Assembly (NCBI GenBank): GCA_030867185.1
Contig: CM061489.1
Span: 46,575,405 to 46,639,404, forward strand
DNA: 64,000 nucleotides
Source of the DNA: Tagetes erecta
Lineage: Eukaryota; Streptophyta; Magnoliopsida; Asterales; Asteraceae
Direction: 5' to 3'
Below the pieces are notes generated by a model. It did not search any database. It was not told the DNA's origin and was given only the letters and a program-made list of their open reading frames with translations. Below, piece after piece: positions 30,395-45,700 of the stretch (within the stretch, counting starts at the first letter, position 1; every line of letters begins with the position of its first letter). The position numbers and the translations under genes are program-made.

Positions 30395-32718
30395 ATACGG
30401 TGAAGGAAGGTGTTCTTAGGATTTGTAAGGCGTCGTACATTATACTAACGTTCTATTCGAGTTCCTATTGTGGCATAAAGAGTCGTAAGATGTCCTAACT
30501 CGTCATACGATGTTCAAAGGACTCGTACGAATTCATTAGGTATATTATGGAGTTTTAACGTTTCGTACGGTGTTGTTAGGAGTTTTAAGGCGTCCTACAT
30601 TATACTAACGTGCTTTTTAAGGTGCTAATATGGCATACAAAGTCGTAAGAAGCCTTAAGTTGCCGTACGAAGTTCAAAGGATTCGGACGAGATAATTAGG
30701 TTTATTATGGAGATTTATGGTTTTGTACGGTGTTGTAAGGTGTTCTTAGGATTTGTAAGGAATCCTAAATGATACTAACGTGATTTTCATGTTGCTAATA
30801 TGGCATACAGAGTCTAACTTGACGTACGATGTTCAAAGTTCTCAGACGAATTCTTTAGGTGTATTAGGGAGTTTTGAGGTTTCGTACGGTGAAGGAAGGT
30901 GTTCTTAGGAGTTGTAAGGCGTCGTACATTATACTAGTGTGCTATTCGAGTTCCTAATGTGGCATAAAGAGTCGTAAGATGTCTTAACTTGTCGTACGAT
31001 GTTCAAAGGACTCGTACGAATCCATTAGGTTTATTATGGAGTTTTGAGGTTTCGTACGGTGTTGTAAGGTGTTGTTAGGAGTTGTAAGGCGTCGTACATT
31101 ATACTAATGTTCTATTCGAGTTCCTAATGTGGCATAAAGAGTCGTAAGAGGTCCTAACTTGTCATACGATGTTCAAAGGACTCGTACGAATTCATTAGGT
31201 TTATTATGTAGTTTTAAAGTTTCGTATGGTGTTGTAAGGTGTTGTTAGAAGTTTTAAGGCGTCTTACATTATACTAACGTGCTTTTTAAGGTGCTAATAT
31301 GGCATACAAAGTCGTAAGAAGCGTTAAGTTGTCGTATGAAGTTCAAAGGATTCAGACGAGTTAATTAGGTTTATTATGGAGATTTATGGTTTTGTACGGT
31401 GTTGTAAGGTGTCCTTAGGATTTGTAAGGAATCCTAAATGATACTAACGTGATTTTCATGTTGCTAATATGGCATACAGAGTCTAACTTGACGTACGATG
31501 TTCAAAGGTCTCGGACGAATTCTTTAGGTGTATTATGGAGTTGTGAGGTTTCGTACGGTGAAGGAAGGTGTTCTTAGGAGTTGTAAGGACGGTACATTAT
31601 ACTAACGTTCTATTCGAGTACCTAATGTGGCATAAAGAGTCGTAAGATGTCCTAACTTGTCGTACGATGTTCAAAGGACTCGTACGAATTCATTAGGTTT
31701 ATTATGGAGTTTTAACGTTTCGTACGGTGTAGTAAGGTGTTGTTAGGAGTTTTAAGGCGTCCTACATTATACTAACGTGCTTTTTAAGGTGCTAATATGG
31801 CATACAAAGTCGTAAGAAGCCTTAAGTTGCCGTACGAAGTACAAAGGATTCGGACGAGATAATTAGGTTTATTATGGAGATTTATGGTTTTGTACGGTGT
31901 TGTAAGGTGTTCTTAGGATTTGTAAGGAATCCTAAATGATACTAACGTGATTTTCATGTTGCTAATATGGCATACAGAGTCTAACTTGACGTACGATGTT
32001 CAAAGGTCTCGGACGAATTCTTTAGGTGTATTATGGAGTTGTGAGGTTTCGTACGGTGAAGGAAGGTGTTCTTAGGAGTTGTAAGGACGGTACATTATAC
32101 TAACGTTCTATTCGAGTACCTAATGTGGCATAAAGAGTCGTAAGATGTCCTAACTTGTCGTACGATGTTCAAAGGACTCGTACGAATTCATTAGGTTTAT
32201 TATGGAGTTTTGAGGTTTCGTACTGTGAAGGAAGGTGTTCTTAGGATTTGTAAGGCGTCGTACATTATACTAATGTTCTATTCGAGTTCCTAATGTGGCA
32301 TAAAGAGTCGTAAGATGTCCTAACTCGTCGTACGATGTTCAAAGGACTCGTACGAATTCATTAGGTTTGTTATGAAGTTTTAACGTTTCGTACGGTGTTG
32401 TAAGGTGTTGTTAGGAGTTTTAAGGCGTCTTACATTATACTAACGTGCTTTTTAAGGTGCTAATATGGCATACAAAGTCGTAAGCAGCCTTAAGTTGCCG
32501 TACGAAGTTCAAAGGATTCAGACGAGTTAATTAGGTTTATTATGGAGATTTATGGTTTTGTACGGTGTTGTAAGGTGTCCTTAGGATTTGTAAGGAGTCC
32601 TAAATGATACTAACGTGATTTTCATATTGCTAATATGGCATACAGAGTCTAACTTGATGTACGATGTTCAAAGGACTCGGACGAATTCTTTAGGTGTATT
32701 ATGGAGTTTTGAGGTTTC
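30274..32718 (+). repeat. 2324-bp higher-order duplication, copy 2
   Basis: Second copy, ending where 32719 reads gtacggtg against atacggtg at 30395. A less similar third partial copy continues to about 33.5 kb. Confidence 0.88.
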
Positions 32719-35345
32719 GTACGGTGAAGGAAGGTGTTCTTAGGATTTGTAAGGCGTCGTACATTATACTAACGTTCTATTCGAGTTCCTATTGTGGCAT
32801 AAAGAGTCGTAAGATGTCCTAACTCGTCGTACGATGTTCAAAGGACTCGTACGAATTCATTAGGTTTATTATGGAGTTTTAACGTTTCGTACGGTGTTGT
32901 TAGGAGTTTTAAGGCGTCCTACATTATACTAACGTGCTTTTTAAGGTGCTAATATGGCATACAAAGTCGTAAGAAGCCTTAAGTTGCCGTACGAAGTTCA
33001 AAGGATTCGGACGAGATAATTAGGTTTATTATGGAGATTTATGGTTTTGTACGGTGTTGTAAGGTGTTCTTAGGATTTGTAAGGAATCCTAAATGATACT
33101 AACGTGATTTTCATGTTGCTAATATGGCATACAGAGTCTAACTTGACGTACGATGTTCAAAGTTCTCGGACGAATTCTTTAGGTGTATTAGGGAGTTTTG
33201 AGGTTTCGTACGGTGAAGGAAGGTGTTCTTAGGAGTTGTAAGGCGTCGTACATTATACTAGTGTGCTATTCGAGTTCCTAATGTGGCATAAAGGGTCGTA
33301 AGATGTCCTAACTTGTCGTACGATGTTCAAAGGACTCGTACGAATCCATTAGGTTTATTATGGAGTTTTGAGGTTTCGTACGGTGTTGTAAGGTGTTGTT
33401 AGGAGTTGTAAGGCGTCGTACATTATACTAATGTTCTATTCGAGTTCCTAATGTGGCATAAAGAGTCGTAAGAGGTCCTAACTTGTCATACGATGTTCAA
33501 AGGACTCGTACGAATTCATTAGGTTTATTATGGAGTTTTGAGGTTTCGTACTGTGAAGGAAGGTGTTCTTAGGATTTGTAAGGCGTCGTACATTATACTA
33601 ATGTTCTATTCGAGTTCCTAATGTGGCATAAAGAGTCGTAAGATGTCCTAACTTGTCATACGATGTTCAAAGGACTCGTACGAATTCATTAGGTTTATTA
33701 TGGAGTTTTAAAGTTTCGTATGGTGTTGTAAGGTGTTGTTAGGAGTTTTAAGGTGTCTTACATTATACTAACGTGCTTTTTAAGGTGCTAATATGGCATA
33801 CAAAGTCGTAAGCAGCCTTAAGTTGCCGTACGAAGTTCAAAGGATTCAGACGAGTTAATTAGGTTTATTATGGAGATTTATGATTTTGTACGGTGTTGTA
33901 AGGTGTTCTTAGGATTTGTAAGGAGTCCTAAATGATACTAACGTGATTTTCATGTTGCTAATATAGCATACAGAGTCTAACTTGATGTACGATGTTCAAA
34001 GGACTCGGACGAATTCTTTAGGTGTATTATGGAGTTTTGAGGTTTCGTACGGTGAAGGAAGGTGTTCTAAGGAGTTGTAAGGCGTCGTACATTATACTAG
34101 TGTGCTATTCGAGTTCCTAATGTGGCATAAAGAGTCGTAAGATGTCCTAACTTGTCGTACGATGTTCAAAGGACTCGTACGAATCCATTAGGTTTATTAT
34201 GGAGTTTTGAGGTTTCGTACGGTGAAGGAAGGTGTTCTTAGGAGTTGTAAGGCGTCGTACATTATACTAGTGTGCTATTCGAGTTCCTAATGTGGCATAA
34301 AGGGTCGTAAGATGTCCTAACTTGTCGTACGATGTTCAAAGGACTCGTACGAATCCATTAGGTTTATTATGGAGTTTTGAGGTTTCGTACGGTGTTGTAA
34401 GGTGTTGTTAGGAGTTGTAAGGCGTCGTACATTATACTAATGTTCTATTCGAGTTCCTAATGTGGCATAAAGAGTCGTAAGAGGTCCTAACTTGTCATAC
34501 GATGTTCAAAAGACTCGTACGAATTCATTAGGTTTATTATGGAGTTTTGAGGTTTCGTACTGTGAAGGAAGGTGTTCTTAGGATTTGTAAGGCGTCGTAC
34601 ATTATACTAATGTTCTATTCGAGTTCCTAATGTGGCATAAAGAGTCGTAAGATGTCCTAACTTGTCATACGATGTTCAAAGGACTCGTACGAATTCATTA
34701 GGTTTATTATGGAGTTTTAAAGTTTCGTATGGTGTTGTAAGGTGTTGTTAGGAGTTTTAAGGCGTCTTACATTATACTAACGTGCTTTTTAAGGTGCTAA
34801 TATGGCATACAAAGTCGTAAGCAGCCTTAAGTTGCCGTACGAAGTTCAAAGGATTCAGACGAGTTAATTAGGTTTATTATGGAGATTTATTGTTTTGTAC
34901 GGTGTTGTAAGGTGTTCTTAGGATTTGTAAGGAGTCCTAAATGATACTAACGTGATTTTCATGTTGCTAATATAGCATACAGAGTCTAACTTGATGTACG
35001 ATGTTCAAAGGACTCGGACGAATTCTTTAGGTGTATTATGGAGTTTTGAGGTTTCGTACGGTGAAGGAAGGTGTTCTAAGGAGTTGTAAGGCGTCGTACA
35101 TTATACTAGTGTGCTATTCGAGTTCCTAATGTGGCATAAAGAGTCGTAAGATGTCCTAACTTTTCGTACGATGTTCAAAGGACTCGTACGAATCCATTAG
35201 GTTTATTATGGAGTTTTGAGGTTTCGTACGGTGAAGGAAGGTGTTCTTAGGAGTTGTAAGGCGTCGTACATTATACTAATGTTCTATTCGAGTTCCTAAT
35301 GTGGCATAAAGAGTCGTAAGATGTCCTAACTTGTCATACGATGTT

Positions 35346-38300
35346 CAAAGGACTCGTACGAATTCATTAGGTTTATTATGGAGTTTTAAAGTTTCGTATG
35401 GTGTTGTAAGGTGTTGTTAGGAGTTTTAAGGCGTCTTACATTATACTAACCTGCTTTTTAAGGTGCTAATATGGCATACAAAGTCGTAAGAAGCGTTAAG
35501 TTGCCGTATGAAGTTCAAAGGATTCAGACGAGTTAATTAGGTTTATTATGGAGATTTATGGTTTTGTACGGTGTTGTAAGGTGTTCTTAGGATTTGTAAG
35601 GAGTCCTAAATGATACTAACGTGATTTTCATGTTGCTAATATGGCATACAGAGTCTAACTTGACGTACGATGTTCAAAGGACTCGGACGAATTCTTTAGG
35701 TGTATTATGGAGTTTTAAGGTTTCGTACGGTGAAGGAAGGTGTTCTTAGGATTTGTAAGGCGTCGTACATTATACTAACGTTCTATTCGAGTTTCTATTG
35801 TGGCATAAAGAGTCGTAAGATGTCCTAACTCGTCGTACGATGTTCAAATGCCTCGTACGAATTCATTAGGTTTATTATGGAGTTTTAACGTTACGTACGG
35901 TGTTGTAAGGTGTTGTTAGGAGTTTTAAGGCGTCCTACATTATACTAACGTGCTTTTTAAGGTGCTAATATGGCATACAAAGTCGTAAGAAGCCTTAAGT
36001 TGCCGTACGAAGTACAAAGGATTCGGACGAGATAATTAGGTTTATTATGGAGATTTATGGTTTTGTACGGTGTTGTAAGGTGTTCTTAGGATTTGTAAGG
36101 AATCCTAAATGATACTAACGTGATTTTCATGTTGCTAATATGGCATACAGAGTCTAACTTGACGTACGATGTTCAAAGGACTCGAACGAATTCTTTAGGT
36201 GTATTATGGAGTTGTGAGGTTTCGTACGGTGAAGGAAGGTGTTCTTAGGAGTTGTAAGGACGGTACATTATACTAACGTTCTATTCGAGTACCTAATGTG
36301 GCATAAAGAGTCGTAAGATGTCCTAACTTGTCGTACGATGTTCAAAGGACTCGTACGAATTCATTAGGTTTATTATGGAGTTTTGAGGTTTCGTACTGTG
36401 AAGGAAGGTGTTCTTAGGATTTGTAAGGCGTCGTACATTATACTAATGTTCTATTCGAGTTCCTAATGTGGCATAAAGAGTCGTAAGATGTCCTAACTTG
36501 TCATACGATGTTCAAAGGACTCGTACGAATTCATTAGGTTTATTATGGAGTTTTAAAGTTTCGTATGGTGTTGTAAGGTGTTGTTAGGAGTTTTAAGGCG
36601 TCTTACATTATACTAACGTGCTTTTTAAGGTGCTAATATGGCATACAAAGTCGTAAGCAGCCTTAAGTTGCCGTACGAAGTTCAAAGGATTCAGACGAGT
36701 TAATTAGGTTTATCATGGAGATTTATGGTTTTGTACGGTGTTGTAAAGTGTCCTTAGGATTTGTAAGGAGTCCTAAATGATACTAACGTGATTTTCATAT
36801 TGCTAATATGGCATACAGAGTCTAACTTGATGTACGATGTTCAAAGGACTCGGACGAATTCTTTAGGTGTATTATGGAGTTTTGAGGTTTCGTACGGTGA
36901 AGGAAGGTGTTCTTAGGATTTGTAAGGCGTCGTACATTATACTAACGTTCTATTCGAGTTCCTATTGTTGCATAAAGAGTCGTAAGATGTCCTAACTCGT
37001 CGTACGATGTTCAAAGGACTCGTACGAATTCATTAGGTTTATTATGGAGTTTTAATGTTTCGTACGGTGTTGTTAGGAGTTTTAAGGCGTCCTACATTAT
37101 ACTAACGTGCTTTTTAAGGTGCTAATAGGGCATACAAAGTCGTAAGAAGCCTTAAGTTGCCGTACGAAGTTCAAAGGATTCGGACGAGATAATTAGGTTT
37201 ATTATGGAGATTTATGGTTTTGTACGGTGTTGTAAGGTGTTCTTAGGATTTGTAAGGAATCCTAAATGATACTAACGTGATTTTCATGTTGCTAATATGG
37301 CATACAGAGTCTAACTTGACGTACGATGTTCAAAGTTCTCGGACGAATTCTTTAGGTGTATTAGGGAGTTTTGAGGTTTCGTACGGTGAAGGAAGGTGTT
37401 CTTAGGAGTTGTAAGGCGTCGTACATTATACTAGTGTGCTATTCGAGTTCCTAATGTGGCATAAAGGGTCGTAAGATGTCCTAACTTGTCGTACGATGTT
37501 CAAAGGACTCGTACGAATCCATTAGGTTTATTATGGAGTTTTGAGGTTTCGTACGGTGTTGTAAGGTGTTGTTAGGAGTTGTAAGGCGTCGTACATTATA
37601 CTAATGTTCCATTCGAGTTCCTAATGTGGCATAAAGAGTCGTAAGAGGTCCTAACTTGTCATACGATGTTCAAAAGACTCGTACGAATTCATTAGGTTTA
37701 TTATGGAGTTTTGAGGTTTCGTACTGTGAAGGAAGGTGTTCTTAGGATTTGTAAGGCGTCGTACATTATACTAATGTTCTATTCGAGTTCCTAATGTGGC
37801 ATAAAGAGTCGTAAGATGTCCTAACTTGTCATACGATGTTCAAAGGACTCGTACGAATTCATTAGGTTTATTATGGAGTTTTAAAGTTTCGTATGGTGTT
37901 GTAAGGTGTTGTTAGGAGTTTTAAGGCGTCTTACATTATACTAACGTGCTTTTTAAGGTGCTAATATGGCATACAAAGTCGTAAGCAGCCTTAAGTTGCC
38001 GTACGAAGTTCAAAGGATTCAGACGAGTTAATTAGGTTTATTATGGAGATTTATGGTTTTGTACGGTGTTGTATGGTGTTCTTAGGATTTGTAAGGAGTC
38101 CTAAATGATACTAACGTGATTTTCATGTTGCTAATATAGCATACAGAGTCTAACTTGATGTACGATGTTCAAAGGACTCGGACGAATTCTTTAGGTGTAT
38201 TATGGAGTTTTGAGGTTTCGTACGGTGAAGGAAGGTGTTCTAAGGAGTTGTAAGGCGTCGTACATTATACTAGTGTGCTATTCGAGTTCCTAATGTGGCA

Positions 38301-39780
38301 TAAAGAGTCGTAAGATGTCCTAACTTTTCGTACGATGTTCAAAGGACTCGTACGAATTCATTAGGTTTATTATGGAGTTTTAAAGTTTCGTATGGTGTTG
38401 TAAGGTGTTGTTAGGAGTTTTAAGGCGTCTTACATTATACTAACGTGCTTTTTAAGGTGCTAATATGGCATACAAAGTCGTAAGAAGCGTTAAGTTGCCG
38501 TATGAAGTTCAAAGGATTCAGACGAGTTAATTAGGTTTATTATGGAGATTTATGGTTTTGTACGGTGTTGTAAGGTGTTCTTAGGATTTGTAAGGAGTCC
38601 TAAATGATACTAACGTGATTTTCATGTTGCTAATATGGCATACAGAGTCTAACTTGACGTACGATGTTCAAAGGACTCGGACGAATTCTTTAGGTGTATT
38701 ATGGAGTTTTAAGGTTTCGTACGGTGAAGGAAGGTGTTCTTAGGATTTGTAAGGCGTCGTACATTATACTAACGTTCTATTCGAGTTTCTATTGTGGCAT
38801 AAAGAGTCGTAAGATGTCCTAACTCGTCGTACGATGTTCAAAGGACTCGTACGAATTCATTAGGTTTATTATGGAGTTTTAACGTTACGTACGGTGTTGT
38901 AAGGTGTTGTTAGGAGTTTTAAGGCGTCCTACATTATACTAACGTGCTTTTTAAGGTGCTAATATGGCATACAAAGTCGTAAGAAGCCTTAAGTTGCCGT
39001 ACGAAGTACAAAGGATTCGGACGAGATAATTAGGTTTATTATGGAGATTTATGGTTTTGTACGGTGTTGTAAGGTGTTCTTAGGATTTGTAAGGAATCCT
39101 AAATGATACAAACGTGATTTTCATGTTGCTAATATGGCATACAGAGTCTAACTTGACGTACGATGTTCAAAGGACTCGAACGAATTCTTTAGGTGTATTA
39201 TGGAGTTGTGAGGTTTCGTACGGTGAAGGAAGGTGTTCTTAGGAGTTGTAAGGACGGTACATTATACTAACGTTCTATTCGAGTACCTAATGTGGCATAA
39301 AGAGTCGTAAGATGTCCTAACTTGTCGTACGATGTTCAAAGGACTCGTACGAATTCATTAGGTTTATTATGGAGTTTTGAGGTTTCGTACGGTGAAGGAA
39401 GGTGTTCTTAGGATTTGTAAGGCGTCGTACATTATACTAATGTTCTATTCGAGTTCCTAATGTGGCATAAAGAGTCGTAAGATGTCCTAACTTGTCATAC
39501 GATGTTCAAAGGACTCGTACGAATTCATTAGGTTTATTATGGAGTTTTAAAGTTTCGTATGGTGTTGTAAGGTGTTGTTAGGAGTTTTAAGGCGTCTTAC
39601 ATTATACTAACGTGCTTTTTAAGGTGCTAATATGGCATACAAAGTCGTAAGCAGCCTTAAGTTGCCGTACGAAGTTCAAAGGATTCAGACGAGTTAATTA
39701 GGTTTATCATGGAGATTTATGGTTTTGTACGGTGTTGTAAGGTGTCCTTAGGATTTGTAAGGAGTCCTAAATGATACTAA
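35346..39780 (+). repeat. 2994-bp offset duplication, copy 1
   Basis: Matches about 38340-42774 at an offset of 2994 bp with scattered substitutions (for example aacctgc/aacgtgc near 35450, acgttacg/acgtttcg at 38885/41879). Shared markers are the gtttctattg C monomers, gtaaggacggtac and gtaagcagcc. Copies overlap because the offset is shorter than the match. Confidence 0.82.
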
Positions 39781-42774
39781 CGTGATTTTCATATTGCTAA
39801 TATGGCATACAGAGTCTAACTTGATGTACGATGTTCAAAGGACTCGGACGAATTCTTTAGGTGTATTATGGAGTTTTGAGGTTTCGTACGGTGAAGGAAG
39901 GTGTTCTTAGGATTTGTAAGGCGTCGTACATTATACTAACGTTCTATTCGAGTTCCTATTGTTGCATAAAGAGTCGTAAGATGTCCTAACTCGTCGTACG
40001 ATGTTCAAAGGACTCGTACGAATTCATTAGGTTTATTATGGAGTTTTAATGTTTCGTACGGTGTTGTTAGGAGTTTTAAGGCGTCCTACATTATACTAAC
40101 GTGCTTTTTAAGGTGCTAATAGGGCATACAAAGTCGTAAGAAGCCTTAAGTTGCCGTACGAAGTTCAAAGGATTCGGACGAGATAATTAGGTTTATTATG
40201 GAGATTTATGGTTTTGTACGGTGTTGTAAGGTGTTCTTAGGATTTGTAAGGAATCCTAAATGATACTAACGTGATTTTCATGTTGCTAATATGGCATACA
40301 GAGTCTAACTTGACGTACGATGTTCAAAGTTCTCGGACGAATTCTTTAGGTGTATTAGGGAGTTTTGAGGTTTCGTACGGTGAAGGAAGGTGTTCTTAGG
40401 AGTTGTAAGGCGTCGTACATTATACTAGTGTGCTATTCGAGTTCCTAATGTGGCATAAAGGGTCGTAAGATGTCCTAACTTGTCGTACGATGTTCAAAGG
40501 ACTCGTACGAATCCATTAGGTTTATTATGGAGTTTTGAGGTTTCGTACGGTGTTGTAAGGTGTTGTTAGGAGTTGTAAGGCGTCGTACATTATACTAATG
40601 TTCCATTCGAGTTCCTAATGTGGCATAAAGAGTCGTAAGAGGTCCTAACTTGTCATACGATGTTCAAAAGACTCGTACGAATTCATTAGGTTTATTATGG
40701 AGTTTTGAGGTTTCGTACTGTGAAGGAAGGTGTTCTTAGGATTTGTAAGGCGTCGTACATTATACTAATGTTCTATTCGAGTTCCTAATGTGGCATAAAG
40801 AGTCGTAAGATGTCCTAACTTGTCATACGATGTTCAAAGGACTCGTACGAATTCATTAGGTTTATTATGGAGTTTTAAAGTTTCGTATGGTGTTGTAAGG
40901 TGTTGTTAGGAGTTTTAAGGCGTCTTACATTATACTAACGTGCTTTTTAAGGTGCTAATATGGCATACAAAGTCGTAAGCAGCCTTAAGTTGCCGTACGA
41001 AGTTCAAAGGATTCAGACGAGTTAATTAGGTTTATTATGGAGATTTATGGTTTTGTACGGTGTTGTAAGGTGTTCTTAGGATTTGTAAGGAGTCCTAAAT
41101 GATACTAACGTGATTTTCATGTTGCTAATATAGCATACAGAGTCTAACTTGATGTACGATGTTCAAAGGACTCGGACGAATTCTTTAGGTGTATTATGGA
41201 GTTTTGAGGTTTCGTACGGTGAAGGAAGGTGTTCTAAGGAGTTGTAAGGCGTCGTACATTATACTAGTGTGCTATTCGAGTTCCTAATGTGGCATAAAGA
41301 GTCGTAAGATGTCCTAACTTTTCGTACGATGTTCAAAGGACTCGTACGAATTCATTAGGTTTATTATGGAGTTTTAAAGTTTCGTATGGTGTTGTAAGGT
41401 GTTGTTAGGAGTTTTAAGGCGTCTTACATTATACTAACGTGCTTTTTAAGGTGCTAATATGGCATACAAAGTCGTAAGAAGCGTTAAGTTGCCGTATGAA
41501 GTTCAAAGGATTCAGACGAGTTAATTAGGTTTATTATGGAGATTTATGGTTTTGTACGGTGTTGTAAGGTGTTCTTAGGATTTGTAAGGAGTCCTAAATG
41601 ATACTAACGTGATTTTCATGTTGCTAATATGGCATACAGAGTCTAACTTGACGTACGATGTTCAAAGGACTCGGACGAATTCTTTAGGTGTATTATGGAG
41701 TTTTAAGGTTTCGTACGGTGAAGGAAGGTGTTCTTAGGATTTGTAAGGCGTCGTACATTATACTAACGTTCTATTCGAGTTTCTATTGTGGCATAAAGAG
41801 TCGTAAGATGTCCTAACTCGTCGTACGATGTTCAAAGGACTCGTACGAATTCATTAGGTTTATTATGGAGTTTTAACGTTTCGTACGGTGTTGTAAGGTG
41901 TTGTTAGGAGTTTTAAGGCGTCCTACATTATACTAACGTGCTTTTTAAGGTGCTAATATGGCATACAAAGTCGTAAGAAGCCTTAAGTTGCCGTACGAAG
42001 TACAAAGGATTCGGACGATATAATTAGGTTTATTATGGAGATTTATGGTTTTGTACGGTGTTGTAAGGTGTTCTTAGGATTTGTAAGGAATCCTAAATGA
42101 TACTAACGTGATTTTCATGTTGCTAATATGGCATACAGAGTCTAACTTGACGTACGATGTTCAAAGGACTCGGACGAATTCTTTAGGTGTATTATGGAGT
42201 TGTGAGGTTTCGTACGGTGAAGGAAGGTGTTCTTAGGAGTTGTAAGGACGGTACATTATACTAACGTTCTATTCGAGTACCTAATGTGGCATAAAGAGTC
42301 ATAAGATTTCCTAACTTGTCGTACGATGTTCAAAGGACTCGTATGAATTCATTAGGTTTATTATGGAGTTTTGAGGTTTCGTACTGTGAAGGAAGGTGTT
42401 CTTAGGATTTGTAAGGCGTCGTACATTATACTAATGTTTTATTCGAGTTCCTAATGAGGCATAAAGAGTCGTAAGATGTCCTAACTTGTCATACGATGTT
42501 CAAAGGACTCGTACGAATTCATTAGGTTTATTATGGAGTTTTAAAGTTTCGTATGGTGTTGTAAGGTGTTGTTAGGAGTTTTAAGGCGTCTTACATTATA
42601 CTAACGTGCTTTTTAAGGTGCTAATATGGCATACAAAGTCGTAAGCAGCCTTAAGTTGCCGTACGAAGTTCAAAGGATTCAGACGAGTTAATTAAGTTTA
42701 TTATGGAGATTTATGGTTTTGTACGGTGTTGTAAGGTGTTCTTAGGATTTGTAAGGAGTCCTAAATGATACTAA
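38340..42774 (+). repeat. 2994-bp offset duplication, copy 2
   Basis: Counterpart of 35346-39780. It diverges toward its right end (ataagatttcc, tgttttattc, aattaagttt), variants shared instead with copies near 52 and 57 kb. Confidence 0.8.
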
Positions 42775-45700
42775 CGTGATTTTCATGTTGCTAATATAGC
42801 ATACAGAGTCTAACTTGACGTACGATGTTCAAAGGACTCGGACGAATTCTTTAGGTGTATTATGGAGTTTTAAGGTTTCGTACGGTGAAGGAAGGTGTTC
42901 TTAGGATTTGTAAGGCGTCGTACATTATACTAACGTTCTATTCGAGTTTCTATTGTGGCATAAAGAGTCGTAAGATGTCCTAACTCGTCGTACGATGTTC
43001 AAAGGACTCGTACGAATTCATTAGGTTTATTATGGAGTTTTAACGTTACGTACGGTGTTGTAAGGTGTTGTTAGGAGTTTTAAGGCGTCCTACATTATAC
43101 TAACGTGCTTTTTAAGGTGCTAATATGGCATACAAAGTCGTAAGAAGCCTTAAGTTGCCGTACGAAGTACAAAGGATTCGGACGAGATAATTAGGTTTAT
43201 TATGGAGATTTATGGTTTTGTACGGTGTTGTAAGGTGTTCTTAGGATTTGTAAGGAATCCTAAATGATACTAACGTGATTTTCATGTTGCTAATATGGCA
43301 TACAGAGTCTAACTTGACGTACGATGTTCAAAGGACTCGAACGAATTCTTTAGGTGTATTATGGAGTTGTGAGGTTTCGTACGGTGAAGGAAGGTGTTCT
43401 TAGGAGTTGTAAGGACGGTACATTATACTAACGTTCTATTCGAGTACCTAATGTGGCATAAAGAGTCGTAAGATGTCCTAACTTGTCGTACGATGTTCAA
43501 AGGACTCGTACGAATTCATTAGGTTTATTATGGAGTTTTGAGGTTTCGTACTGTGAAGGAAGGTGTTCTTAGGATTTGTAAGGCGTCGTACATTATACTA
43601 ATGTTCTATTCGAGTTCCTAATGTGGCATAAAGAGTCGTAAGATGTCCTAACTTGTCATACGATGTTCAAAGGACTCGTACGAATTCATTAGGTTTATTA
43701 TGGAGTTTTAAAGTTTCGTATGGTGTTGTAAGGTGTTGTTAGGAGTTTTAAGGCGTCTTACATTATACTAACGTGCTTTTTAAGGTGCTAATATGGCATA
43801 CAAAGTCGTAAGCAGCCTTAAGTTGCCGTACGAAGTTCAAAGGATTCAGACGAGTAAATTAGGTTTATCATGGAGATTTATGGTTTTGTACGGTGTTTTA
43901 AGGTGTCCTTAGGATTTGTAAGGAGTCCTAAATGATACTAACGTGATTTTCATATTGCTAATATGGCATACAGAGTCTAACTTGATGTACGATGTTCAAA
44001 GGACTCGGACGAATTCTTTAGGTGTATTATGGAGTTTTGAGGTTTCGTACGGTGAAGGAAGGTGTTCTTAGGATTTGTAAGGCGTCGTACATTATACTAA
44101 CGTTCTATTCGAGTTCCTATTGTTGCATAAAGAGTCGTAAGATGTCCTAACTCGTCGTACGATGTTCAAAGGACTCGTACGAATTCATTAGGTTTATTAT
44201 GGAGTTTTAACGTTTCGTACGGTGTTGTTAGGAGTTTTAAGGCGTCCTACATTATACTAACGTGCTTTTTAAGGTGCTAATAGGGCATACAAAGTCGTAA
44301 GAAGCCTTAAGTTGCCGTACGAAGTTCAAAGGATTCGGACGAGATAATTAGGTTTATTATGGAGATTTATGGTTTTGTACGGTGTTGTAAGGTGTTCTTA
44401 GGATTTGTAAGGAATCCTAAATGATACTAACGTGATTTTCATGTTGCTAATATGGCATACAGAGTCTAACTTGACGTACGATGTTCAAAGTTCTCGGACG
44501 AATTCTTTAGGTGTATTAGGGAGTTTTGAGGTTTCGTACTGTGAAGGAAGGTGTTCTTAGGAGTTGTAAGGCGTCGTACATTATACTAGTGTGCTATTCG
44601 AGTTCCTAATGTGGCATAAAGGGTCGTAAGATGTCCTAACTTGTCGTACGATGTTCAAAGGACTCGTACGAATCCATTAGGTTTATTATGGAGTTTTGAG
44701 GTTTCGTACGGTGTTGTAAGGTGTTGTAAGGTGTTGTTAGGAGTTGTAAGGCGTCGTACATTATACTAATGTTCTATTCGAGTTCCTAATGTGGCATAAA
44801 GAGTCGTAAGAGGTCCTAACTTGTCATACGATGTTCAAAGGACTCGTACGAATTCATTAGGTTTATTATGGAGTTTTGAGGTTTCGTACTGTGAAGGAAG
44901 GTGTTCTTAGGATTTGTAAGGCGTCGTACATTATACTAATGTTCTATTCGAGTTCCTAATGTGGCATAAAGAGTCGTAAGATGTCCTAACTTGTCATACG
45001 ATGTTCAAAGGACTCGTACGAATTCATTAGGTTTATTATGGAGTTTTAAAGTTTCGTATGGTGTTGTAAGGTGTTGTTAGGAGTTTTAAGGCGTCTTACA
45101 TTATACTAACGTGCTTTTTAAGGTGCTAATATGACATACAAAGTCGTAAGAAGCCTTAAGTTGTCGTATGAAGTTCAAAGGATTCAGACGAGTTAATTAG
45201 GTTTATTATGGAGATTTATGGTTTTGTACGGTGTTGTAAGGTGTCCTTAGGATTTGTAAGGAGTCCAAAATGATACTAACGTGATTTTCATGTTGCTAAT
45301 ATGGCATACAGAGTCTAACTTGACGTACGATGTTCAAAGGACTCGGACGAATTCTTTAGGTGTATTATGGAGTTTTAAGGTTTCGTACGGTGAAGGAAGG
45401 TGTTCTTAGGATTTGTAAGGCGTCGTACATTATACTAACGTTCTATTCGAGTTTCTATTGTGGCATAAAGAGTCGTAAGATGTCCTAACTCGTCGTACGA
45501 TGTTCAAAGGACTCGTACGAATTCATTAGGTTTATTATGGAGTTTTAACGTTACGTACGGTGTTGTAAGGTGTTGTTAGGAGTTTTAAGGCGTCCTACAT
45601 TATACTAACGTGCTTTTTAGGGTGCTAATATGGCATACAAAGTCGTAAGAAGCCTTAAGTTGCCGTACGAAGTACAAAGGATTCGGACGAGATAATTAGG

